A stretch of 45,731 nt of DNA from an uncultured Eubacteriales bacterium (GCA_902778055.1 CACYWL010000020.1:1-45731); one strand, 5' to 3'. Shown: positions 23,811 to 32,925, counted from the stretch's first letter. The notes: a model not told the origin generated them from the letters alone. Program-made: numbers and translations.

Positions 23811-23937
23811 CGTTGAAAGCAGAGGCTTGCCCGCCCCTCACCTGGATTGCTTCGGCAGTCGGGTTCAGACGGCACTTTTTCCCCGGTGGAGGATGAAGTA
23901 ATGTTGAGCGACGGGTTTGCAGCCCGTCGCTTTTTTC
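23811..23937 (+). promoter_or_regulatory. L20-type leader with terminator, upstream of infC
   Basis: The leader contains a structured region (about 23811-23900) and then GCGACGGG, TTTGCAG, CCCGTCGC followed by TTTTTT (about 23909-23937), a clear intrinsic terminator just before the infC ribosome binding site. In Bacillota, excess L20 binds such a leader and promotes premature termination of infC-rpmI-rplT. Position and the terminator support this; the L20-binding fold was not modelled. Confidence 0.8.
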
Positions 23938-23959
23938 AGCCAGAAGGATTTGGAGGTGC

Positions 23960-24556
23960 ATGGAAATCGCAACCGAACTGATGATTAATGAGGAGATCCG
24001 CGACAGAGAAGTCCGGGTGATCGACGAAAACGGCGATCAGCTGGGCGTGATGTCCATTCAGCAGGCGCTGACCCTGGCGGAAGACAGAGGACTTGATCTG
24101 GCAAAGATTCAGCCCATGGCGAAGCCGCCGGTCTGCAAACTGCTGGACTACGACAAATACCGCTACGAACAGGCGAAGCGGGAGCGGGAGAACCGGAAGA
24201 ATCAGCGGGTTGTCGAAGTCAAGGAGGTTCAGCTGTCCGCCACCATCGAAGAAAACGATGTGAATACCAAGGCGAAGATGGCGATCCGTTTCCTGGAGGG
24301 CGGCGACAAGGTTAAGGTTTCCATTCGCTTCCGCGGGCGTCAGATTACGCACAGCGAAATCGGCAAGAAAGTCATGGATGATTTTGCCGAACGCTGCAAG
24401 GACGTCAGCATGGTTGAGCGCCGTCCCGCGCTGGACGGACGCAACATGATCATGATTCTGGCTCCCAAGGCCGCGAAAGCCTCCTTCGCCGAAAAGAAGG
24501 CGAAGAAGGAAGCGCAGGTCCGGGAAAACATCGCTTCCAACGAAGCGAAGCAGTAA
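23960..24556 (+). CDS. infC: Translation initiation factor IF-3
   Basis: Protein of 198 aa: 'ELMINEEIRDREVRVIDENG' opens the N-domain, 'LAKIQPMAKPPVCKLLDYDK' ends it, and 'VKVSIRFRGRQITHSEIGKK' lies in the C-domain. IF-3 binds the 30S subunit and checks start codons. The ATG at 23960 is only 3 nt after GGAGG (23952-23956); the in-frame ATC at 23966 would be spaced 9 nt. Since infC is known for non-AUG starts, that alternative is realistic. Confidence 0.95.
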   Translation: MEIATELMINEEIRDREVRVIDENGDQLGVMSIQQALTLAEDRGLDLAKIQPMAKPPVCKLLDYDKYRYEQAKRERENRKNQRVVEVKEVQLSATIEENDVNTKAKMAIRFLEGGDKVKVSIRFRGRQITHSEIGKKVMDDFAERCKDVSMVERRPALDGRNMIMILAPKAAKASFAEKKAKKEAQVRENIASNEAKQ

Positions 24557-24581
24557 AAGTATTCGGAAGGAGGACCCAGTT

Positions 24582-24782
24582 ATGCCTAAACAGAAATCCC
24601 ATCGCGGAGCTGCCAAGCGCTTTTCCTTTACCAAATCCGGTATTGTGAAGCATAAGCAGATGAACGCCAACCATCAGGTGCGTCTGAAAACGACCAAGCG
24701 GACCCGTCACCTGCGGAATCCCGGTATCGTGGATAACGCGGCGGAAGCCCGGACCATTCATAAGCTGCTGCCTTACAAATAA
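24582..24782 (+). CDS. rpmI: Large ribosomal subunit protein bL35
   Basis: Protein of 66 aa with GGAGGA upstream. It begins 'MPKQKSHRGAAKRFSFTKSG' and carries 'KHKQMNANHQV' and 'KTTKRTRHLRNPGIV', all bL35 landmarks. Middle gene of the operon, 29 bp before rplT. Confidence 0.96.
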   Translation: MPKQKSHRGAAKRFSFTKSGIVKHKQMNANHQVRLKTTKRTRHLRNPGIVDNAAEARTIHKLLPYK

Positions 24783-24811
24783 GCAATTACCGGCAAGGAG
24801 GGAAATAAAGC

Positions 24812-25159
24812 ATGGCACGCATTAAGAGGGCTGTAAATGCCCATAAAAGTCGCCGCAAGGTGATGAAGCTGGCGAAGGGCTACTGGGGTGCGAAATCCAA
24901 GCAGTACCGCGCCGCGAAAGAGCAGGTAGCGCGCAGCCTGCGGTATGCCTACATCGGACGGAAGCTCCGCAAGCGTGAGTTCCGGCGCCTCTGGATTACC
25001 CGGATCAACGCCGCGGCCCGGCTGAACGGCATGAGCTACTCTACCTTCATCGCGGGACTGAAGAAGAACAATATTGAAGTGAACCGCAAGATGCTGGCGG
25101 ATCTGGCCGTGAATGACGCGGCAGGCTTTGCCAAGCTGGTGGAGATTGCCAGGGGCTAA
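24812..25159 (+). CDS. rplT: Large ribosomal subunit protein bL20
   Basis: Protein of 115 aa, start '[20 protein letters not shown]', then '[19 protein letters not shown]' and '[20 protein letters not shown]'. It is an early 23S rRNA-binding protein and the expected autogenous repressor acting on the leader at 23811-23937. AAGGAGGG precedes the ATG. Confidence 0.97.
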   Translation: MARIKRAVNAHKSRRKVMKLAKGYWGAKSKQYRAAKEQVARSLRYAYIGRKLRKREFRRLWITRINAAARLNGMSYSTFIAGLKKNNIEVNRKMLADLAVNDAAGFAKLVEIARG

Positions 25160-25170
25160 GATACCCCTTG

Positions 25171-25203
25171 AAAGCCTTCGTTTTTTTCGAAGGCTTTTTT
25201 TAT
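25171..25203 (+). terminator. Intrinsic terminator of infC-rpmI-rplT
   Basis: AAAGCCTTCG and CGAAGGCTTT form a perfect 10-bp stem, followed by a T-rich tract. Confidence 0.93.
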
Positions 25204-25252
25204 TTCTTCTCAGCTGCAGGGAGGTTTTGTAGAAAAAACATAAAAATAGGGG

Positions 25253-25281
25253 TTGCTTTTGGATTGGAAATGTGGTAGGAT
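25253..25281 (+). promoter_or_regulatory. Promoter of tRNA-Thr
   Basis: TTGCTT (25253-25258), 17-nt spacer, TAGGAT (25276-25281), 24 bp before the tRNA. Confidence 0.65.
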
Positions 25282-25305
25282 ACGTCCGTTGTCGAAAGAC
25301 AGCAG

Positions 25306-25422
<117 letters not shown>

Positions 25423-25465
25423 CTTATTTACCAGCGTGCGGGTGAAGGGGCAAGCAAGGAAAACA

Positions 25466-25535
25466 CGCCAGTTCGAATCTGGCTATCAGCTCCAGAAACC
25501 TGAAGCACGTTGTATCAATGGGCCTCGGGTTTTTT
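25466..25535 (+). repeat. 70-bp direct repeat, copy 2 (tRNA-Thr 3' fragment plus terminator)
   Basis: Positions 25466-25494 are the T-arm, acceptor 3' strand and CCA of tRNA-Thr with no 5' part; the terminator copy follows. The 43 bp separating the copies (25423-25465) is unrelated to the missing tRNA half. It cannot form a tRNA on its own. Such 3'-end duplication is the footprint expected from integration at a tRNA or from a local recombination. Confidence 0.9.
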
Positions 25536-25579
25536 GTTTATCCAAAGGAATTCTCATGATATGCTGGAGAGACTAAGTT

Positions 25580-27754
25580 ATGGGACGAATCTTGGTCATT
25601 GCTGAAAAGCCCAGTGTGGGCCGGGATATTGCCAGGGTCATTGGATGCCGGGAACGCGGAGACGGCTGCCTGATGAGCGATAAGTATATCGTTTCCTGGG
25701 CTGTCGGCCATCTGGTTACGCTTGCAGAGCCTGATGAGATGGATGAAAAGCTGAAGAAATGGTCCTTTGACACGCTGCCGATTCTTCCCGCAGAGATTCC
25801 TCTGAAGGTGATCAGGCAAACCAGCAAGCAGTATCAAATCCTGAAGAAGCTGATGAACGATCCGGAAACGGATTCCCTGATCTGCGCCACGGATGCCGGA
25901 AGGGAAGGCGAACTTATATTCCGGTACATCTATGAGAAGGCCGGCTGCAGGAAATCCTTTGAACGGCTCTGGATCAGCTCCATGACGGATGAGGCCATTT
26001 CGGAAGGGTTCCGGAATATCCGGCCGGGAAGTGATTATGACGGACTCTATGCCAGCGCAAGATGCCGCAGCAAGGCGGACTGGCTCGTCGGAATGAACGC
26101 GAGCAGAGCCTTTACGCTGAAATACAATGCGCTGCTGAGCATAGGGCGCGTCCAGACTCCGACGCTCGCGATTCTGGTTCGCCGCAGGAAGGAAATCGAA
26201 AACTTCGTCCCGGAGGATTACTGCACGCTGCAGGCCGATTTCGGAGACTATACAGGAACATGCTTTCAGGAGAAATGGGAGCCGGATACGCATATTCCAA
26301 AGAAGTCTGAGGCCGAGAAAATTGCCGCTGCGGTGAAGGGAAAAACAGGAGAGGTCATTCAGGCGGAAACTTCCCGAAAGACTGAGCTGCCTCCGCAGCT
26401 TTATGACCTGACCAGTCTGCAGCGGGACGCCAACAGGATGCTCGGTTTTACTGCGGAAAGAACACTGAAGACGGCCCAGAGCCTGTATGAAACGCATAAG
26501 GCATTGACCTATCCCCGAACGGACAGCCGGTATCTTCCTCCGGATATGATTCCCCGGGTGGTACAGACCATGAAAATCCTTCCGCAGAGCTATCAGCAGT
26601 ACGTACCCGGCGCGTTTCGGGACGGAAAGCTCCGGGCCGGCAAAAGGACGGTGGATGCCTCCCGGGTGACGGATCATCATGCGATTATTCCCACAAACAA
26701 GCGGGTGGATCCTTCCGGCTTCAGCGCAGACGAGCAGAAGCTCTATGATCTGGTGGCCAGAAGAATGCTGACGGCCTTCTATCCGGCCTGCGAATACGAT
26801 GCGACCAGGGTGATCACCCGTGCGGAAGGATATGATTTCCGAACCACGGGGAAGGTGATTGTTCAACCCGGCTGGCATGAGGTTCCTGCGATGGCTGATC
26901 CTCCCCGGACGAGGAAGAAAAAGGAGGAAGACGAAGAGAACGTTCAGCTTCCTTCGCTGAGCATCGGGGACAGAAGGGAAGTCAGGAATACAAAAATCAG
27001 GGAAGACAAAACGAAACCGCCTTCTCCGCATACGGATGCCAGCCTTCTTTTCGCGATGGAAACCGCCGGAAAGGAGCTGGAGGATGAGGAGCTGGTCCGT
27101 CAGATGAAGGGGAGCGGAATCGGCACTCCGGCCACGAGAGCCGCGATCATTGAGAGGCTGATCCATGTCGGCTACGTTCAGCGGAAGGGGAAAACTCTCG
27201 CGGCGACGGATAAGGGGGTTCGGCTGATTGAGATCCTTCCGGGGGAAATGACCAGTCCGGAGATGACCGGAAAATGGGAACTGGCGCTGCATGAGATTAC
27301 GGACGGAAAACAGGATCCGGTACGTTTTATGGACGGGATCCAGCGCATGTGTACCTTCCTGGTCAGCTACGCCCGGGAGCATACAGCTCAGGTTACCTTT
27401 CCGCGGGAGGAATACGGAAAAGGGAAGAGAAAAGGACACGGTCCTTCCGGACAGGATAGAATTCTCGAAGGCACGGTCTGTCCCCTGTGCGGAAAAGGCA
27501 ATCTGCGCGAGAGCCCCCGGGCATTCAGCTGTACGGAAAGCGGCTGCAAATGCACCTTCTGGAAGGACATGCTGACCCGGGGACAGGGGCCGGAGCTGAA
27601 TGAAAAGCTCCTTCGACTGATCCTCGAAAAGAAGGAGGTCCGCGGCTCCACCGGGACAATTCAACTCCGGGAGGGGTGGCTGAGGTTTTTCCCGAACGGA
27701 AGCGAGACACCCTCTGTAAGCAGGGGAATATCCTACGAGAAAAAGGATCGCTGA
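25580..27754 (+). CDS. topB: DNA topoisomerase III
   Basis: Protein of 724 aa. The Toprim domain has 'LVIAEKPSVGRDIARVIG' and 'DAGREGELIF' (about 112-121). The cleavage-domain active-site Tyr is in 'LTYPRTDSRYLPP' (about residue 312). 'GSGIGTPATRAAIIERL' follows, and the C-terminus has a zinc-finger-like 'CPLCGKGNLRES' with 'CTESGCKCTFW'. It is a type IA enzyme that relaxes and decatenates DNA. Its start lies 44 bp after the second repeat. TopB is often carried on mobile elements, but this copy has the same visible style as its neighbours. Confidence 0.94.
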   Translation: MGRILVIAEKPSVGRDIARVIGCRERGDGCLMSDKYIVSWAVGHLVTLAEPDEMDEKLKKWSFDTLPILPAEIPLKVIRQTSKQYQILKKLMNDPETDSLICATDAGREGELIFRYIYEKAGCRKSFERLWISSMTDEAISEGFRNIRPGSDYDGLYASARCRSKADWLVGMNASRAFTLKYNALLSIGRVQTPTLAILVRRRKEIENFVPEDYCTLQADFGDYTGTCFQEKWEPDTHIPKKSEAEKIAAAVKGKTGEVIQAETSRKTELPPQLYDLTSLQRDANRMLGFTAERTLKTAQSLYETHKALTYPRTDSRYLPPDMIPRVVQTMKILPQSYQQYVPGAFRDGKLRAGKRTVDASRVTDHHAIIPTNKRVDPSGFSADEQKLYDLVARRMLTAFYPACEYDATRVITRAEGYDFRTTGKVIVQPGWHEVPAMADPPRTRKKKEEDEENVQLPSLSIGDRREVRNTKIREDKTKPPSPHTDASLLFAMETAGKELEDEELVRQMKGSGIGTPATRAAIIERLIHVGYVQRKGKTLAATDKGVRLIEILPGEMTSPEMTGKWELALHEITDGKQDPVRFMDGIQRMCTFLVSYAREHTAQVTFPREEYGKGKRKGHGPSGQDRILEGTVCPLCGKGNLRESPRAFSCTESGCKCTFWKDMLTRGQGPELNEKLLRLILEKKEVRGSTGTIQLREGWLRFFPNGSETPSVSRGISYEKKDR

Positions 27755-27782
27755 CAGAGGGAGCGCAAAACGGCATAACCCG

Positions 27783-27794
27783 GATGCGCGCATC
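27783..27794. other. 12-bp perfect palindrome upstream of pepF
   Basis: GATGCGCGCATC lies 24 bp before the pepF -35 element. It may be an operator; there is no second copy nearby. Confidence 0.3.
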
Positions 27795-27817
27795 GGCGGT
27801 CAGCGGGGCCGTCTGCC

Positions 27818-27845
27818 TTGACGGGCGGCGGGAGTATGATAAAAT
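27818..27845 (+). promoter_or_regulatory. Promoter of pepF
   Basis: TTGACG (27818-27823), 16-nt spacer, TAAAAT (27840-27845), 64 bp before the pepF ATG. Confidence 0.7.
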
Positions 27846-27908
27846 AAGCGCAGCGCCCGGGAAAAGACCGCCGGGTCAGAAATCTGCGAAAAAGAGAGAG
27901 GGGCAAAT

Positions 27909-29699
27909 ATGGCTGAGCAGATCAGGAAACGGAGTGAAATTGAAGCAAGATATACCTGGGATCTTTCTCATATCTATGCCTCCGACGAGGCCTGGGAGAA
28001 GGCTTATGCGCATGTGAGCGGGGAAGTATCCGCCGCCGCCGCTTACAGCGGGAAAGTGGCGGAGGATCCAAAGGGGGCTGTCCGTGCGTACTTTTCATTG
28101 CAGAAGCAGCTGCTGCCCGTCTACGAGTACGCGTTTCTGAGAAAGGAAACGGATAATGCGGATCCTGTGGCTCAGGGCCTGAAGGACCGGGCCGTCCGCC
28201 TGCTGGTCCAGGCTCAGGCAGCTACAGCTTTCCTCGAGCCGGAGCTGCTCGAACTGGAAGAAACCAGGCTCCGCGAGCTCGCGGCGGATCCTGAAATGAA
28301 AGCATATGACGCTTTTCTGCGAAACGTCATGCGCAACAAGCCGCATACGCTGAGCAAGGATCAGGAGCAGCTGATCGCAATGATGGGCGAGGTGATGGAG
28401 GCTCCGGATGCCATCTTTACCTCTCTGAGCGAGGCGGATCTGAGGCTTCCGCCGGTTCGGATGCCGGACGGAAGCGAGCAGGAGCTGACGGAAGGAAACT
28501 ATTCGGCGTTTATCCATGACCGGGACAGGAATGTCAGGGCCCAGGCCTTTCACAATCTGATGACCGCTTATGAAGCTTTCGGCAATACGATAGCGTCCAC
28601 CTACGGAGCCAGTGTGAAAAAAGACCAGTTTCTTGCTGAAAGCCACCATTTTGACAGTGCCAGACAGGCTGCCATGGCACCGCTGGAGATTCCGGAGGAG
28701 GTCTATGATCATCTGATTTCCGCTGTTCATGAGGCCCTGCCCGTTCTTCAGGAGTATCTTCAGCTGCGGAAAAAGACGCTTGGCCTGGATGAGCTTCATA
28801 TGTACGATCTGTATGTTCCCATGGTGGAGGGCTTCGACATGAAGCTGCCCTTTGAGGAGGCTTTTCAGCTGGTGCTGAAGGGCCTCAGACCGATGGGGGA
28901 GGATTACATTGCCCTCCTTCAGGAGGCCCACGACAACCGCTGGATGGATGTCTATCCCAGTCAGGGAAAGAGCAGCGGAGCCTTCAGCGCGGGAGACCTG
29001 AGTGAGGTTCATCCCTATGTGCTTCTGAACCATAACGACAACCTGGACGGGGCCTTTACCATCGCGCATGAGCTGGGCCACAGCATGCACTCCTACTTCA
29101 GCAATCAGTGCCAGCCTTTCCCGAAGAATGATTACAGCCTTTTTGTCGCTGAAGTGGCCAGCATCTGCAATGAATGCGTGATGATGCGCTATCTGCTGGA
29201 GACCATGAAGAAACCCAAGGCGCAGGCCTATCTTCTGAACCATTTTCTGGAGCAGTTCAGAACCACCTGCTTCCGCCAGACCATGTTTGCCGAGTTTGAG
29301 AAGATCAGTCATGACATGGCACAGCAGGGGATTCCGCTGACCAAGGAAAGTCTGAACGAGAAATACTATGAGCTGAACAGGGTTTATTACGGAGAAAGCT
29401 GCGTGGTGGATCCGGAGATCGCATCGGAGTGGATGCGCATCCCGCATTTCTACAGAGCTTTCTATGTCTATGTCTATGCGACCGGTCTCTGTGCCGCCGT
29501 CAGTCTGAGCGAAAGGATTCTGTCGGAAGGAGAAAGCGCGGTGAAGGATTACAGAGCCTTCCTGAGCGCGGGATGCAGCGTTCCTCCGATTGAGGCGCTG
29601 AAGCTGGCGGGCATCGATATGAGCCGGCCGGAGCCGCTGCGGAAAGCCATGGAGGTTTTCCGGGAGACGGTTCAGAAAATGAAAGAGGCCCTCCAATGA
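27909..29699 (+). CDS. pepF: Oligoendopeptidase F (M3 metallopeptidase)
   Basis: Protein of 596 aa, normal length. The zinc motif is 'IAHELGHSMHSYF' (about residues 381-393), with a downstream Glu ligand in 'VAEVASICNE'. The N-terminus has 'RYTWDLSHIYASDEAWEKAY' as in PepF. It cleaves short cytoplasmic peptides. The start is supported by a GAGAGGGG site. It overlaps the next gene by 4 nt (ATGA). Confidence 0.95.
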   Translation: MAEQIRKRSEIEARYTWDLSHIYASDEAWEKAYAHVSGEVSAAAAYSGKVAEDPKGAVRAYFSLQKQLLPVYEYAFLRKETDNADPVAQGLKDRAVRLLVQAQAATAFLEPELLELEETRLRELAADPEMKAYDAFLRNVMRNKPHTLSKDQEQLIAMMGEVMEAPDAIFTSLSEADLRLPPVRMPDGSEQELTEGNYSAFIHDRDRNVRAQAFHNLMTAYEAFGNTIASTYGASVKKDQFLAESHHFDSARQAAMAPLEIPEEVYDHLISAVHEALPVLQEYLQLRKKTLGLDELHMYDLYVPMVEGFDMKLPFEEAFQLVLKGLRPMGEDYIALLQEAHDNRWMDVYPSQGKSSGAFSAGDLSEVHPYVLLNHNDNLDGAFTIAHELGHSMHSYFSNQCQPFPKNDYSLFVAEVASICNECVMMRYLLETMKKPKAQAYLLNHFLEQFRTTCFRQTMFAEFEKISHDMAQQGIPLTKESLNEKYYELNRVYYGESCVVDPEIASEWMRIPHFYRAFYVYVYATGLCAAVSLSERILSEGESAVKDYRAFLSAGCSVPPIEALKLAGIDMSRPEPLRKAMEVFRETVQKMKEALQ

Positions 29700-30742
29700 G
29701 CCGGGTCGGAGTGCTGTCCTTCCTGCATAACGGAAATTACGGAAGCAGTCTTCAGGCTTTCGCGCTGCAGCAGGTGATCCGTAAACTGGGCCATGAATGT
29801 GAGCATCTGGATTACAGACCGGATCTGGCTGAAAAATGCCGGAACCTGATCCTCTGCGGCAATTCGCCGAAGCTGGTACTGGAGGGAAGAAGAAAGCACC
29901 AGGTCCGGGCCGAACAGGCCGGAATGCAGGAAAAGTACAGAAGGATCGGTGAGTTTTACGAGCGCCGCATGCTGCTGAGCCCTCCCTGCAGGAACCGCAG
30001 AGAGCTTGCTGAGGTCAGCCGGCAGTACGATGTCCTGATGTGCGGAAGTGACCAGATCTGGAATCCGGTCTGGATGAATCCCGCTTATTTTCTGGCCTTT
30101 GGAGATCCGGAGAAACGCAGGATTGCCTATGCGCCCAGCCTCGGTGTACAGAGGCCGCCGGCCCGGAGAAAGCAGAGGAGGATTCGCCGCATGCTCTCCC
30201 TGTTTGACGCGGTTTCCGTTCGGGAGGAGGAAGGCGCCCGGATCCTGGTTTCCGTGACCGGAAACCGGCCGCCTGTTCTGCCCGATCCCGTCTGTCTGCT
30301 CAGCCGGGAGGAATGGGAGACGGTGATGACCCGTCCGGAGAATCATTCAGCTTATTTTCTCTGTTACTTTATCGGTGAAAATCCTGCCTATTGGGATCGG
30401 GTCCGGGAGATTCAGAAGAGGACGGGCCTTTCACCGCTGGTGATCCCGGTGACTGGGGAGGCCTACGGGCAGACAGAGTTCGAACTGCTCGACGGAGCTG
30501 GCCCGGAGGAGTTCCTCGGCGCCGTGGACGGTGCGGAAATGATCTGCACGGACAGCTTTCACGGTCTGGTTTTCGGAACCATTTTTGAAAAAAAGGCGGA
30601 TCTGCTTCGAAGATACCGGGAGGAGGATCCGGAAAGCAAGAACAGCAGGGTTGATCATTTCCTGCGGGAGATTCGCAGGGGCGGCCTGGAATCCATGCGT
30701 GCAGAGGGGATCAGCTGGCTGGAGCAGCAGCTGGCAGAATAA
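29696..30742 (+). CDS. Polysaccharide pyruvyl transferase family protein
   Basis: Protein of 348 aa, PF04230-type. The N-terminus 'GVLSFLHNGNYGSSLQAFAL' is the family hallmark ('N-G-N-x-G' type), followed by 'MCGSDQIWNP' (about 117-126), 'RIAYAPSLGV', and 'CTDSFHGLVFGTIF' near residue 285. It would transfer a ketal pyruvate to a surface polysaccharide, giving negative charge. It overlaps pepF, an unrelated peptidase, so coupling may be incidental. Confidence 0.88.
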   Translation: MSRVGVLSFLHNGNYGSSLQAFALQQVIRKLGHECEHLDYRPDLAEKCRNLILCGNSPKLVLEGRRKHQVRAEQAGMQEKYRRIGEFYERRMLLSPPCRNRRELAEVSRQYDVLMCGSDQIWNPVWMNPAYFLAFGDPEKRRIAYAPSLGVQRPPARRKQRRIRRMLSLFDAVSVREEEGARILVSVTGNRPPVLPDPVCLLSREEWETVMTRPENHSAYFLCYFIGENPAYWDRVREIQKRTGLSPLVIPVTGEAYGQTEFELLDGAGPEEFLGAVDGAEMICTDSFHGLVFGTIFEKKADLLRRYREEDPESKNSRVDHFLREIRRGGLESMRAEGISWLEQQLAE

Positions 30743-30744
30743 AC

Positions 30745-30776
30745 GAAAAGGGCGGTTGTTTCCGCTCTTTTTTTTG
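30745..30776 (+). terminator. Terminator after the pyruvyl transferase gene
   Basis: AAAGGGCGG and CCGCTCTTT form an imperfect stem followed by eight T residues. Confidence 0.75.
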
Positions 30777-30782
30777 CAAAGG

Positions 30783-30814
30783 AAAAGCCCGCCTGTTCGC
30801 ACAAACAGGCGGGC
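30783..30814 (-). terminator. Terminator of rpmB
   Basis: On the minus strand GCCCGCCTGTT and AACAGGCGGGC form an 11-bp stem followed by TTTT. Confidence 0.85.
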
Positions 30815-30835
30815 CTGACTTTCCCGTTGAGAAAC

Positions 30836-31054
30836 TTACGCTTCCTCAGCAACCCTGATCTTGGGCAGGGCGCGCTGCACGTTACCGCTGCGAAGGCAAC
30901 GGGTGCACACGTTCATCCGACGGGGGCTGCCGTTCACCATCACACGGACACTCTGCACATTGGGCGCCCAGATCCGATGGCTCTTACGGTTGGAGTGGCT
31001 GACGTTGTTGCCGTTCAGCGTCCCCTTCTCGCAAATCTCACAAAACTTACCCAT
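30836..31054 (-). CDS. rpmB: Large ribosomal subunit protein bL28
   Basis: Protein of 72 aa from the ATG at 31054, with TAAGGAGGGG 7 nt upstream; a longer frame to 31081 is not supported. It starts 'MGKFCEICEKGTLNGNNVSH' and has 'NRKSHRIWAPNVQSVRV' and 'MNVCTRCLRSGNV'. The two CxxC pairs suggest the zinc-binding form of L28. Monocistronic, between two surface-polysaccharide genes on opposite strands. Confidence 0.97.
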   Translation of the reverse strand: MGKFCEICEKGTLNGNNVSHSNRKSHRIWAPNVQSVRVMVNGSPRRMNVCTRCLRSGNVQRALPKIRVAEEA

Positions 31055-31096
31055 GGAAATCCCCTCCTTATGGAGTGTCACACATCAAGCTCGACG

Positions 31097-31125
31097 ATTT
31101 TAACACTTCCGTCAGGAAAATGCAA
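31097..31125 (-). promoter_or_regulatory. Promoter of rpmB
   Basis: On the minus strand TTGCAT (31125-31120), 17-nt spacer, TAAAAT (31102-31097), 43 bp before the rpmB ATG. Confidence 0.85.
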
Positions 31126-31140
31126 GCCTTTTTTCAGAAG

Positions 31141-32085
31141 CTATCCAAAAAGAATCTGCCCGAACCGCGTGACTGGATTCTGCATCCTGCAGCCCAGACG
31201 GTATACGGTGATGATTCTTCGGAGCTTGCCCATGCTCTGGGTTTCCAGATAGCATTCCGTGAGGCGGCGGGCTTCGGGAGGAAGCGATTCGCCAAAGGCC
31301 TCGCGAAAGGCGCGCGTGTGAGAATAGGTCAGGGCAATCCTTTCTCTGGAAGCCTTCCGCTGGGAGAGGGCCCGCAGACCCCTCTGAAGCAGGGAGGAAT
31401 GGCTGGCTCCGATGACATTGTGCCCGTGCTGCCGATATCTTGTGAGGGGGATATCCACGAATACCACCTGTCCGAAGGCGGCGGCCGTCAGGGCAATAAA
31501 CCAGTCATGCATGAACATTTTCTCCGGATTGCCGTGCTGAATGATCAGGCTGGCCAGAGGCCGGTTGAGCAGCATCATACATCCGGTGGCATTATTCTGA
31601 ACAAGCAGCTGATTGAGATGAACGGCTCCGGGATCCCAGCCCTGCAGGCGGAAAAAACTGGGGACGGTTTCCCTGCCGTCCTGATCGATGATGGAGGCAT
31701 CAGAATGAACCAGCACCGGCTGACCCGGATGCTTCGATTCGGCCTGACGGCAGGCCTTCAGCAGGGTCTCCACCTTCTCCTTTTCCCAGATATCATCCTG
31801 ATCGCAGAAGAGCAGATAATCCCCCTCCGACTGGCGGAGCAGGGACAGAAAATTCGCGGCTGCACCAAGGTGTTTTCCCTGCTCAGTGCCGGCGCGAAAT
31901 CGCCTGTCCCGCTTCCCGTATTCGGAAAGGATTTCAGGCGTTCGGTCTTCGGAGCCGTCATCCTGCCAGAGTACAGCAAAATCGGAAAATGTCTGGGCGG
32001 AAAGGGATTCAAGCTGAGGCCGAAGAAAAGCTTCTCCCTTGTACACGGCCAGAAGTATGCTGACGGTCACCAGGTAATCCCCCAC
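31141..32085 (-). CDS. GT2 family glycosyltransferase
   Basis: Protein of 314 aa from a GTG at 32085, overlapping the upstream gene by 19 nt; no strong ribosome site is seen. The N-terminus 'VSILLAVYKGEAFLRPQLES' and 'LWQDDGSEDRTPEIL', and the metal-binding 'LFCDQDDIWEKEKVE', are typical of GT2 rhamnosyl/hexosyl transferases. No membrane helix is seen. Together with the partner gene upstream it probably adds sugars to a cell-surface glycan. Sugar specificity unknown. Confidence 0.87.
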   Translation of the reverse strand: MGDYLVTVSILLAVYKGEAFLRPQLESLSAQTFSDFAVLWQDDGSEDRTPEILSEYGKRDRRFRAGTEQGKHLGAAANFLSLLRQSEGDYLLFCDQDDIWEKEKVETLLKACRQAESKHPGQPVLVHSDASIIDQDGRETVPSFFRLQGWDPGAVHLNQLLVQNNATGCMMLLNRPLASLIIQHGNPEKMFMHDWFIALTAAAFGQVVFVDIPLTRYRQHGHNVIGASHSSLLQRGLRALSQRKASRERIALTYSHTRAFREAFGESLPPEARRLTECYLETQSMGKLRRIITVYRLGCRMQNPVTRFGQILFG

Positions 32086-32837
32086 TTCAGAAAATATTTG
32101 CAGACGGAGCGGATCTGACGCATGCGTCCCCTGAAGGTGCGGGTGTTTTCACGGGCCCAGCGGTGAGTGATCACCATTTCGGGGTGGTATACAATGCTGC
32201 CCAGATTCTGCTCCAGAACACGGCGGGACAGATCGCTGTCCTCCTGATACAGGAAAAAGCGCGGATCAAAACCCTGGAGCTTTTGGAAAACCTGTGTCCG
32301 GATCAGCAGAAAGCAGCCGGTCGCAAACTCGACGGGCAGGGGAGCACGAATGACCAGATCAGCGAGCGTGAATTCCTCCCTCCAGCGGCGGAAGAGCCTT
32401 CCGCGGGACTCCAGCAGACCGGACAGCAGATAATGCACAGAGATTCTCTTTTTGGGAAGAAACTGCTCTGTTCCGTCCTCGTTCATGACGCGCGGGGTCA
32501 GAATCGCAATGTTGGGATGAGAATCCATATAGGAAACCATTCTGGAAAGAAGGCCGGGATCAAAGGTCACATCGGGATTCATGATCAGATGATATCTGCT
32601 TTCCAGAAAGGGAAGAACCGCGTTGTTGGCCCGGCCGAAGCCCACATTTCCCTTCTGGGGAAGAACCGTCACCCCGGGAAAGGACCACTGCAGCTTATCT
32701 GCCGTAAGCTCTTCGGGCGAATTGTCACAGAGAAAGACAGATACTTCGATATTTGAATTCTCCAGGCAGCGAAGCGCATCGGTAACTTCATCCCCGCAGC
32801 GGTAAAGAACAATACAGGCTGACAGCGGAGAAGGCAT
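32067..32837 (-). CDS. GT2 family glycosyltransferase (rhamnosyltransferase-like)
   Basis: Protein of 256 aa with GAAAGGAGG upstream. It has 'ACIVLYRCGDEVTDALRCLE', 'LPQKGNVGFGRANNAVLPFL', 'LIMNPDVTFDPGLLSRM' (the DxD-like site) and 'GFDPRFFLYQEDSDLSRRV'. These are hallmarks of the rhamnosyltransferase-like GT2 branch. First gene of a two-gene operon with the downstream GT2. Confidence 0.88.
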   Translation of the reverse strand: MPSPLSACIVLYRCGDEVTDALRCLENSNIEVSVFLCDNSPEELTADKLQWSFPGVTVLPQKGNVGFGRANNAVLPFLESRYHLIMNPDVTFDPGLLSRMVSYMDSHPNIAILTPRVMNEDGTEQFLPKKRISVHYLLSGLLESRGRLFRRWREEFTLADLVIRAPLPVEFATGCFLLIRTQVFQKLQGFDPRFFLYQEDSDLSRRVLEQNLGSIVYHPEMVITHRWARENTRTFRGRMRQIRSVCKYFLKWGITW

Positions 32838-32881
32838 TGAAAAACCTCCTTTCGGAAGAACAGGATGAACCTTTCCAGATC

Positions 32882-32910
32882 ATTCTACCTTCCTGAAATC
32901 AGTTTGTCCA
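32882..32910 (-). promoter_or_regulatory. Promoter of the glycosyltransferase pair
   Basis: On the minus strand TGGACA (32910-32905), 17-nt spacer, TAGAAT (32887-32882). It is divergent from, and only 15 bp away from, the NYN gene promoter. Confidence 0.7.
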
Positions 32911-32925
32911 GAAAAGAGTGGAAAT

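Noticed and set aside
25423..25465. A second, complete tRNA gene between the two 70-bp repeats
   Set aside because: The 43-bp gap has no acceptor 5' strand, D-arm or anticodon arm.
25538..27793. A 751-aa minus-strand open frame opposite topB
   Set aside because: topB is unmistakable on the plus strand, and the antisense product shows no family features.
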